Positions 16,555-27,483 of a stretch of DNA of 64,000 nucleotides are shown here, in pieces. Source of the DNA: Ianthella basta (taxonomy: Eukaryota > Porifera > Demospongiae > Verongiida > Ianthellidae); the NCBI GenBank assembly GCA_964019415.1, contig OZ025872.1, positions 8,489,822 through 8,553,821 of the forward strand, read 5' to 3'. How positions within the stretch are numbered: the stretch's first letter is position 1; each line of letters begins with the position of its first letter. The notes under the pieces were generated by a model. It saw nothing but the letters and a program-made list of their open reading frames with translations, did not search any database and was not told the DNA's origin. Position numbers and translations under genes: made by a program.

Positions 16555-17648
16555 CTCATTGTTTACACTGTAATGGTTAGGGCTATTATAGTACAATATA
16601 TGTTTTGCACAATTTTGCTGTACCTATACTTCAGCTTATATATATATATATATCTATTGTACCAAACGTGTTCATTTTGGGTTGTAAAATCTTATAATAT
16701 AATTTAGCTCCAATACTCATGGTGATTGATGCAACAGCTCCACATGTATAATTACATCATTATGACTGTTATAATTATGATTCATCGATATAATCATAAC
16801 AAAGTGCACACCAGTGACCATCAACGCATTAGCATGTGACATGTCGAACGCGACGTGTGGCAACCTCACCACATGAGATGGTGTAGACGTTTGACCACTT
16901 GAGACGGCGACCATTTAACCACTCCAGATATTGAAGTTTGGTGTGTATATATATATGTGGTATAGCTTAGTTACGTAAGAGAACAATGGCTGCTGAACTT
17001 AGTGGATGGAGGAGTTTCTTTACCCAGCTGTCTTCTATTCATGCCATCGATTTGGTGTCTTGCAAAAGACAATAATTATGGCTTGGCCAATATGCTGAAT
17101 ACACTATAGATCGCTACTCCCAGCAAGTGTATAAGCGATTTTAGACCCCATTCAGAGGACATCATCTGCATGTGGAACTCAGCAGCTTATAATTATGCAC
17201 TTGCCTGACAAAGTTACTGTAGCATCTGCATGATTTTGAATTAATAGGTACATTAATCTGACAGTCTTGATCTAGCTAGAAAGAAGTTACTGTCCTCCCT
17301 TGGCACTCTCAAGGCATGGTTGGTCAATATTTCACATCTCTTGGGAGTAATTGCAGTATCAGCTCTCCCTATCATTCTCTTGACATTGATGACATGTTAA
17401 TGGTTAGCTATGTTGTTCAATTAGGTCATGGGCAATTTTGATCAACAACTAATTGCAGGACCTTTCGGCCACGAAGGCCTTCGTCAGCTGCGTACTAATG
17501 ACGTAGCGTCCTGCATTCATTTTGTTGAATAGTCTGCTACGAACATCATTGCTCACGAAATAAATAACGTCGAGTTACGTATACGGAGAAATCCGGCTAG
17601 AGGCCACAATGGGGATTCACCTTCAGGTCACGTCACTAGCTCACTCAA
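16555..17648. other. intergenic; contains hammerhead-like motif and NLR-A promoter region
   Basis: No ORF of note. An AT-rich (TA)n stretch lies at about 16638-16655. The hammerhead-like motif at 17455-17514 is listed separately. The last ~130 bp are richer in CpG and directly precede the NLR-A start. Confidence 0.5.
17455..17514 (-). ncRNA. hammerhead-ribozyme-like motif (degenerate candidate)
   Basis: Read on the minus strand: GCAGGAC ... CTGACGA-A-GGCC-TTCGT-GGCC-GAAA-G-GTCCTGC. This gives a perfect 7-bp closing stem (GCAGGAC/GTCCTGC), the CUGANGA box, a GGCC hairpin and the GAAA box in the right order. Against it: stem I is weak and mismatched, the only UH candidate (CUA) needs a bulged G, and an extra A precedes stem II. 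Penelope-like and other retroelements are known to carry such motifs. It could equally be a transposon terminus. Confidence 0.25.
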
Positions 17649-18812
17649 ATGGCTGCCAACCTTGAAAGAAAGGGTCGCCGCAGAGAAAGAGCCGATTTGA
17701 GGCAGGAGTTTGCAGCTAGCTTTCCGCTAGACGCACTCTTGCCTATACTACACATGGGTAATGTCTTCACCGACCTTCAGTTTGCACTGCTCTGCCATTC
17801 GCGATTGACCGTGGTGGACAGGAATCGCAGGCTCCTTGAGTATCTTGACAAGAACCCGTCAGCCGTCAATCGCACTCTCTCCATCCTCGCACGTTCCGAG
17901 CACATGGACTATCGCTACTTTGGAGAGAAGCTGCGTGAGCTATTTGGTGTGGAGGAGGAGGAAGTAGACGGGACGGGCTGGAGCCCCAGTGCCGAGCGGT
18001 TGGAGATACAGCGACAAGGGACACGCGTCAGTGGCACCAGAGAGGTGAGCACACTATGGTCACCTAACACACAATTTATACAGTGCTCTGTCAACTGTTT
18101 GATGTAGAATGAAGAAAGTATGCTGGAGTATTAATTAAAATGGGTTGCACTAGATGGCCATTATACATTCCTACTTAATTCTTAGGTACGTACGTATTCA
18201 GTCACGTGATATATGTAGCCACTACCATGCTATGGTCAACTGCATTAACTGCCTTTTGTCTGGCTTCTCTCACAGACCACACCAGTACCTGCTGCTTCAC
18301 TGAACCCAGCACCACTGTGCAATACTGCAGGTGTGTGTGTGTGTGTATGCCTGCACCCGTATTTAGCTATGTGCGTGTGTGTGTGTGTCCGTATATAAGT
18401 GTGTATTTCAATCACAGTTATATGTTTAGAGTGCATGTAGTGTTGAGGGAGCTGACTGTGGTACTCTTGCTCTCCTGTTGTTCCCTTGTATTCTCAACAG
18501 ATTGTCCAATTAGTCCATGGAACATTGCTGCACTGGTGTCCCTGCAAGGTGACCTCAAACTGAAGGTATTAATGAGCACAGGACTGAGTGATAAGTTACA
18601 GAAGGCGGCTGGTGGGTTTATGAGTGCAATGGAAGAACAGCAAGTGAAAGAACAGCAGGTCAACTCCAAACAGATGGGTAAACTGATAGAAATACTGAAA
18701 GGAAAGCAAGACAAGGACTTTATCACCTTCCAGAAGATGTTGCGAGATACCAATCACCAAGTGTGGGCGGATGAGCTGGAGAAAAGAGCAGAGATTTTCA
18801 AATGTGAAAAAT
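17649..18812 (+). CDS. NLR-A exons 1-3: CARD-like N-terminal region
   Basis: Exon 1 (132 codons) has a basic start and a helical block at residues ~17-100 ([20 protein letters not shown] .. LLEYLDKNP .. [13 protein letters not shown]) with the spacing of a CARD death fold. Exon 3 ends in a second, shorter block (KLIEILKGK .. [11 protein letters not shown] .. [10 protein letters not shown]) resembling the C-terminal half of a CARD. A death-effector-type fold cannot be excluded. The donor of exon 2, at 18331, is itself the first unit of a GT repeat. Confidence 0.55.
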
Positions 18813-19305
18813 GTAAGTTCAGCTTCTGTTGTTGGGTGTCTACATTCACTGGACTGGACTCTTAGACTGGACTACTGGACTCCTGTAATTACATGCAAAT
18901 GCTTAATTCTGACATCATAATCCATAGTTTGCCATCTTGTTTTGTGAAGAGAGGCATCCTTACACAAAGCAATTTAGTCTCTCTGCAGCTGGAAATGCTT
19001 CAGACTTCCCCCTGGGAAGTTATACGACGTGTTGTATAGCGAAAGACATTAGAGGAAGTTTCTTGTGATGGAAGACTAGCCCGTCGGTAAATGATACGCT
19101 GTCCTGACTGTCCTGCGTGGATAATGAAAAGTTTTGCAACTCTACGAAGCCCTAACTTGTGCGAGTTACCAGCTACCATGTATGTGTGAAAGTCTCTTCG
19201 TGCTATGTATGTTAGTAGATACCTTCGTGCTGTGCTACAAGCACTTGTTCTTGTGTGTACTGTGCCCTGTGTGTGTGGGGGGTGCATGGTGGTTGTGGAG
19301 TGTGG

Positions 19306-19354
<49 letters not shown>

Positions 19355-22283
19355 TGTGTCCATGTTGGCCTGGGTGTGGTTACATTCCTGTGTGTACACC
19401 CGTATGCATGTACATGTGTGTCCCTTAGTGTGTGTAGCTATGTGGTCTTCAGAGAATCTATGATGTGGTGATGGTATGTGCTACAATGTTTATATCACTA
19501 TATATGGTGGTGATTGTAGCCAGGTTGTGTAGACATGTAGTGGTGCCAGGGGGGTCAGTCAAGGTCACATGCGTCCAAAAATTGGCTGGCACGGTTGCTC
19601 TTTACTGTGTATTTCACCTATATCAGCTAGGAGCAGATATATTTCGAGAAACATGTTGCATCACTTGTTTCTTTGCTTCTGAGCACACAGTTGGACAAGG
19701 ACTTTCAGAAAATGAACCATTCCCCGCCGTTCCCCAGCATCTAGGTAGGCTTTGCAAGCATTTTACAACGCCGGTGTATGAGTGTTCGCTGATGCTGACT
19801 ACGAGGCAGATTGAGCCTAATCTGGAGTACTGAGCAAGAGCTGCTGTGGAAGTGATTCCTTAGAAGCTGGAAGTGAGTCATCATTGATTACTTCAGGACT
19901 GCAAGACTGATAGGTTGACTGCTTCTGCAATGGGAGTGCAATTGGCAGCCATGTCCATGCAATTGGCATTGTTCTGTGCACGATTTGTCACATTCAACAG
20001 CAGGGATGCTAGAAATGGCTCAAGTGTGCTGGCAATCCTCAAGAAACATTGAGATCACTTGCAACAACTCAATTGTGAAAGCGGTCCGACAAATAAGCCC
20101 AATCCACCGTATGGGTCCTTGGCTACGAACGTACGGGTCATACCAGGGGCATGAATATGCAGTACAAGGCCCTGCCATAGCTCAGGGTAGGCACACTCGA
20201 CCTTAGCACAGTGAGCTAATACATGGAGAAGCGATTGCTTGCATAATTATGCAAACTAGTAACTTATCACAGTACGGTATACCATGCTACGCAGATGCAC
20301 AGACATCCATCCACACTTCTCAACCTCCCCCCACACACATGTACACACACAGGGCACAGTACAAGTACACAGAACAAGTACACAGAAGCACACACAGCAG
20401 GGGTCTACTAACTAACCTGGACGAAGAGACTTTCACACATACATGGTAGCTGGTGACTCACACGCAAGTTAGGGCTCCGTAAAGTTACAAAACTTTTCAT
20501 TAGCCATCCAGGACAGTTGGGACAGCGTATATATGGTTTACCGACAGGGTAGTTTTCTATAACAGGAAAATTTCCTCTAATGTCTTTCACTATGCAAGAC
20601 ACCGTACGACTGTCCCGGGGGGCAGTCTGAAGCGTTTCCAGCTACAGAACTGAATTCTGCTTCTGTTGTTACAGTAATTATGCAAGCCAATCCAATCTTC
20701 CTGCAAAGCAGTTGCTAGGCAACTGGATAGACCACATACTGATTGCTGTGTGAAGTGCACCCAAACAGTCAATGGACCAGATGCGGTGTAGTCTTGTTTT
20801 AGACCATTCCTGAGTATGTGCGTGTGGAGGAAGGATCTGCCCCTTCCTCTCCCTAGCAAAAGGGTCTTGGGACGAGGCCATTACATTACTGTGTATACTC
20901 ATTGCTGAATGTGCTACTGAAAACTCACTCCTTTTGAACAACCATAAGGTGTCCCAGCACACTTATGCATGCATTGGCTGAGTGTCTTACAAAGCTCCAA
21001 GTTGGAGTCACTTCATGTGACCTTTGTACGTCCCACTTGACAGTGAACTGACTGCTGTTCATACTTTTGATGCAATGCTTCTATAGTCCATCACTTGTCT
21101 CAACTCGATCCTTTTGTTTTGTAGTTGATGGAGGACCAAGTGATGCAAATCTAACTACCTCAACCAGTGCAGATAAGAAAGAGGTGAGCCTGAGTGTTGT
21201 GTATACATGTTCATGCATGTCCTGAAGAAGGTGGGTAAGAGTCATTTGATTGCTTTTTAGGCTCTGCACCCACAAGCCAGTTGTCAATGTGCATGTAGCT
21301 ATTTCTTAGTGTGTCATGCAGTATTTTTGGAGATGTCCACCGTGTACAGTGAGGGCTTCTCAACTGGCGTAGGCATGAGAAAGGGGTTAGTTCTCCAATT
21401 ACCAGCTTGATCACAACAGGTTTTTTTTAACCATGCTGACATTTCGACATGATGCTCTTCATGCAGAGCAAAAGTTCTGAAGAAGAGAGCATCTGGTTGA
21501 AACGTTGGCAAAGTTCAAACCCTGTTGTGATTAAGCTGGTATAATTGGAGAACCAAGCCTTTTCTCTTATTCTCTTATTATTGCTTTCAAATTGAGATTT
21601 TGTCGTATGGCTTCATGTTACGAATATTATATATAATACATGAACCTATGGTTGTACGCCAATGCTTACATTTATATTGAATATATTGGGAGAAGTATTG
21701 AGTATAGGGAATTTATATTGTACGCCATATTATTCGGCCAGAAGCGGATCGTGTGCGTGACCAATGGACTTTCAAAACCGGCTTCCAAAATGTTGTCTTA
21801 GTGATCTTTGTACGTCCTCTTCCACCGCTAATTGTGGAACAGACTGCTACAGTAATTCTTGTCGACGGGCACAGAGACAGTTTCGAGACAACGCCCAACA
21901 GATCATTGACTTCACCCCACATCTTCTTTGATAATGGCCACACCCTCCTCAGACGACTGCAATCCGCCGCCTGAAACACATGACAGGAGTAACGTAGAAA
22001 CTGGTGAGAGTTTCGAAATGTACATGCTAATATTTTCAACTGTCTGTAGCGTTGAAAAGCTTAGCACGCACAGTTGTCCTTCTAAATGCTCTTCAGAACC
22101 TGGCCCACGTGTACTGCGCTATAGTAAACTACGCATGTAGCTTTTGCCATCATAGAACTCTAGCTCCTCTGGCAACTGTGGGTTCCTTGGTACATATATA
22201 TGTTTCTGTAAAAACATGTGCTGTAAGCAGTTGTGTGTCTGTCTGTGCTGGAGATTTCTCTGTGCTTGTAGCTATGTGTGGGC

Positions 22284-22325
<42 letters not shown>

Positions 22326-25300
22326 TGTATGTCTTTTGACTGTGGTGAGTGTGTGTGCTGAGGTCACTGAGGTGTATGACACAATGTCATGTTTACCTAT
22401 CATGAGTGACAGAGCAGCAACCGAAGGGAGCAAGTATTTCGAGTTGGGGCAGTAGCCCCACCAGTTTATTTTTACTCAAAATACTTGTCCTATATTCGTG
22501 CACATGTGGCTGTACTTACATGTGTTGTGATTCATCATGGTTGTGTTTGTTCGACATGTCTTTGTACCTCTCTGTGCTGCAGTCCCTCCGTACCAAGTTG
22601 GGCTGGTACTTCTCCAAGAAGTGTATTCAAGACAACCCTCTGCTGGCCTCTTCCACCATGCCGTATGTGAAGTTGAACTTGGTTCAGTCAAAACAGCGAC
22701 GACCGGAAGCAGGGAGGGCTGATGAGGCAGTATCTGTGCACCTGGCTAGGGGAGGTGTTGGACAGGTGCCTCACGAAAAGGTGCCACTCGATTATGAACA
22801 CGTCCTCTCCTTCTCTCCTCCTACTGGTATCTCCAGAAAGCGGGTACTCATTGAAGGCGTACCAGGTAGTGGCAAGAGCACTCTGGTCCAGCAAATGTGC
22901 CACGATTGGTCGGTTGGCCTTTTTGCTCAGGACTATGAAGTAGTCATCCAAGTCATCCTGAGGAGCCTTCCCAAGGACCAGAAGCTGAGCCTGGAAGATC
23001 TCATCTTCACATCAGTCAGGGATGCAGACATTGTTCGAGAAGTCACTGACTTTGTTGCCGCGCGCCAAGGACAAGAGGTCCTGTTCATCTTTGATGGATT
23101 TGATGAGCTGTCTGAAGAAATGCGCAAGAAGTCACCAGTTCGTGACATTATTACTGGCCATCTTGCCCCTCAGTCATCCTTCATGGTGACAACTCGCCCT
23201 ATCTCTGCAGAGAGCCTCTACCACACTGTGGACAGGAGGGTGGAGATCAGTGGGTTTGGGTTAGAAGAAGTGTTTGAATTCATAAGAGAGTACTTTGCCT
23301 CCTCCAACCCATCAGCAGGAGAGAAGCTCCTGTCCACCCTCTCCCTTCACCCTCACATCAAAAACCTCTGCTTTACACCACTACCGCTGCTAATGATCTG
23401 CTATGTAACATCCCTTGGTGGTGACTCTTCAGAGCTCCTGACATTTCATGAGTTGTTTGAGTGTGTCATCGTCCACACCATCAACCACAACTTGGAGCGT
23501 GCGGGCCGGAAGGAACGTGCTGGTAGTGTTCAAGATGTGATACAACTGTTTCCCAGCTTCAACAGACTGATCCAAATGGCACTAGAAGGGATCGAAAAGG
23601 ACACCATCATTTTCTCTGACCTCGACTTCGAAGTGGACAGTGCCTTCCATGGCTTGTTCAATTGCATACCAGCCCGCAGTCGATTTGGGATCATCTCTCG
23701 CACATGGCACTTCCTGCACCTGACCCTGCAGGAGTTCATGGCGGCTCTTGCTGTGGCCAAGAGAAAACCAGAGGAGCAGGTCACTTTCTGGAGAAGACGC
23801 CTCAATTTGAGGTACAACAAGGAGGGGCGCTTTGTTTTAGCAGATGATAGAAACAGGACTATGTTCCTGTTGTACAGCGGACTGAGTGGCCTCAACACCC
23901 CAGGCATGCAGAGGATGCTACTGGATAGCCTCAACACAGCATTGAAGCCCAGCATTAAGGAAGGCACCCCATTTCCTGCACTGTGCGAAGTCGTGGCTGA
24001 GAGTGGCAATGAACGGCTGGCTCAGTCCATCCTGTCCTCATGTGGACCAGTAGTGGAGATTGATGCGTACTGCCTCAGGGGTTTTGGCATAGCGTGGTGT
24101 GTGACTCAGCACTGCAAGCAGGTGGAAGGGGCTGGAATCAGAGTATTACTGGATGATACTTTTGATACATATGTCCCCTCATCAGCTATCATTCACTTTA
24201 TCTCTCAACTGGGAGATGTCTCCACAATAACTAGAGTGGAACTACCAGATATGAATGTTAATTATGGTAAGTTATCTCCAGGGCAGTTGAAACCATTTAC
24301 AACTGCTAAGTGTTATGTTTGGGAATTAGCGGCAATTTATAGTTGGAATAATCTTATTCTTACTTATTCTCCAATAATGCATTGTTTTTTGTTCATGCTT
24401 TGATTAATACTGAACCATGCACTGAGGTCCATTACAAGGATGGTTGTCAAAATAATTGCTTACACACACAGTACACACCGAATCTCTCAGTTTTACTGAG
24501 GAATCTCCAGTTTGCAATGTCAACGGCTTTGAATTTAGATTTTAAATGGGGACTGAAGTGTAGACACTGTTTATGATGTATATATGGTCAACAAGCATGT
24601 GTTCATGGTCCCAATACACATGGATGTTTTCCAATCTGTATACACATGCATCTTGCCAAATTGTGTGGAGCTTTCTGTGAACTTTTTATACTCTTGCTTC
24701 TCAAGCTGCAGATCTGGCAACTGTCAGACAATTTCTACTAAAGCAAATGCAACTCAAGTGTTTCACATTTGGAAAACTCACAAACGCCACCAGGGGTGCA
24801 TACATTGTGGATGCAATTGACCTAGTGAAGGTACGTATGGAAAATGGGTGGAGTCTGTTGCTACTTGATGCAGGTGTACCAGTAGTAGACGTGTGTCAGT
24901 TATGTATATTAGACTGCAATATATGCACAGTTCTACTCCTTGATCAATGTGTGCATGTGAGTGCCCCTTTACTTCATTGTTTGTTTGTGTAGGATGTGCT
25001 AACACCCCACAAGGACTCACTGGAGGAAGTGACACTACAAGGGGTTGAGGAACTGTGTTGTGAGTAGCATGTGTCACACCATGCACAGTGGGTATCAATG
25101 GACACCGTTCCACTAGTTACTGCACACTTTCCATGGCCTCGTGCAATATGACGAGGTGTACTACTTGGGCAGTTTGTGTGTTTGATCAGTGGTGCAAGGA
25201 GCGCAACAAATGTAGTAGTGAGCAGTGCCTATTGGATCTTCCTGGGGAAGATTTCCGTGACAACTTTAAATCACATCTGATCATGCCTTGTAGTTTGCTC

Positions 25301-27424
25301 TTGTTTTTAATGATATTGACCTTTGGAAATTCAATTAACCACACCCTGGTTCTTCACTCGTGCACGTGTCTTTCTGATGTGTGTTGATGTAATTCTCTCA
25401 GTTTGTTTTCATGGCACATTTCAGATTTTCCTCCACTTGACCCCTTGGCGGAGTCCCTTGTGACCTGTGAGAGGTTGACCTCTTTGGAACTGAAGACGGT
25501 CACCCTGTCCCTTCAGTATTGGATGACCTTGATGAAGGGGTTGCAGAATTTGAGGGCACTCAGACTGGAGAGGTTGTCTTTGCAGGTTAAAGGAGTGAGT
25601 GACTGAGTTTGAGCTGCATGAACTGCTGTGGACAATCAGTTGCAGTGTTTGGAGTATTCAACATGTCATGCCATTCTATTGTATTCCTTACAGTCACTCA
25701 CTGCTTCAGATGTCCACCTCATTGCATCATCAGTGGAACACCACCCCAGTCTTAGGGAGATGACTGTTAGAAATTGTGGTGAGTCCCTTTTCAAAGCAGC
25801 CATGGAGGGAATGGCAAGGAGATGTGATGTGGAACTGGTGGATGTGATTCCACACCGGAGGGGTGAGTATCCTTAATACATTGTCATTGTTTTTATTCAT
25901 TGATAGGCTGTTGTAAGTCATGCCCCCAAGCATGTTTCCTTGTTACCTCATCTGTCTCTTGCTAACTCTCTTGTTTAAAGGAAGATATGACAGCTGAGTG
26001 AGTTTTGGAGATTTGCTGATATTCTGTGGGCCTATTCCTAATGGTGCCCCCTGAGTGGTTAGCCAATAGTTGTCCAGTGTCATAAGATCTTGTCATACCC
26101 CCTTGCATGCATAACAACACATGACCAAGCTAAGTGTGTTTGTGTGACATCAATCTTTGCCAGCAACGATGGCTAAACTCACACCTGTGACACAACACTA
26201 GGGTGTTAAAACCATACCTAAAGTTATGACCCCTATCTCTTTCACTAGTGTATTGTAATGGTGGCTCATGTCAAGTGTAGGCAATAGCAGCTATATATTG
26301 CACAATACTCTCAAATGTATTGTGCAATATACATACTCTCAATTTTTATTGGCTTGTTTCATTGGTTATTTGTTCTTTGTATAAACTGAGAATATTTTGT
26401 TGTACTTGTGATGTTGGCACGCTAGAATGATTTCTGTGCTTCTCGCTCCCTCCTCAATCCTCACATTGCTGACAGGCTGTCTATGACAATGAGCAAGCAC
26501 TATGCTCATCCACTAATGCCATTTATCTGTTGCTCACTCACCACTAAGAAAGGTTGCATCATAGCTGTGTGTTCCTTAGTGAATGGGAAATCCCCTATCA
26601 AATACTCCTACCACCTAAGCTAACTCCTAACTACTGAGTCACCATCAAAGTGTTGCCTCATCCTCTGCAGCTGACCCTGCTGTGGTCCTACCCGTCTGTG
26701 CTGTAATGAGGACAGGATCACTAAAGTCCTTGTGTGTTGGAATGCTGGCTCCTCAAGCAGAGCAGGTATTGAAGGAACTGCCTCACTGCACTCAACTCAA
26801 GGACTTGGGCTTGGAGTTGAGGTTGCCCAAGTCAGACAAGGTGAGACATGTCATTTTGTATCCAATACATCAACAGTATAAACTCCTACTGTACATCTGC
26901 ACATGTAGTAAGGCTGAGAGGCTCTGCATGTACCCCAACAAAGGCAGTTGTGTAAGGGACTGCCTCACTGCACTCAACTCAGGGAGTGATGTTGGAGCTG
27001 TTTGACACAGATTTGCATATTGTGGTTTAGACATGTCACTTCTGTGCATGCAGTGTCTCACTGGAGGAGTGTTTGTGTGGGAAATGCACACACACCTACG
27101 CTACAGCGGACATTTATTTCACACTCTGATCTGTTAGGATACTTTGTGTCACATGATATACATGTGACCCCATCTTCTTTACAGGTTGGTACCCTCCCAT
27201 CAGCTATTGAAGCTGCTCTCTCAAAGTGCATCACACTGGAGAAACTGACAGTGAAGGGACCGTATGGTAGTGGCCTTCCCTCTTCTGTCACTGCTGCCCT
27301 GCTAAGGGCAGTGAGTGCCATTGCGTCCTTGCTGGAATTGTCAATGAACAATTGTGACTATGGTACATATTGCATGTGTGGGCATTCGCATGTGTGTGTG
27401 TGCGTGCATGTGTGTGTGTGCGTG

Positions 27425-27483
<59 letters not shown>

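Noticed and set aside
19465..19833. 122-aa plus-strand frame in the spacer of the inverted-repeat element
   Set aside because: No recognisable domain or splice context; not enough to call a gene or a transposase.
21935..22004. Possible alternative first exon of NLR-A ([17 protein letters not shown]..., donor GTGAGA)
   Set aside because: It ends in phase 1, while the NACHT exon needs phase 0; the exon at 21125-21183 joins correctly. A separate transcript is not excluded.
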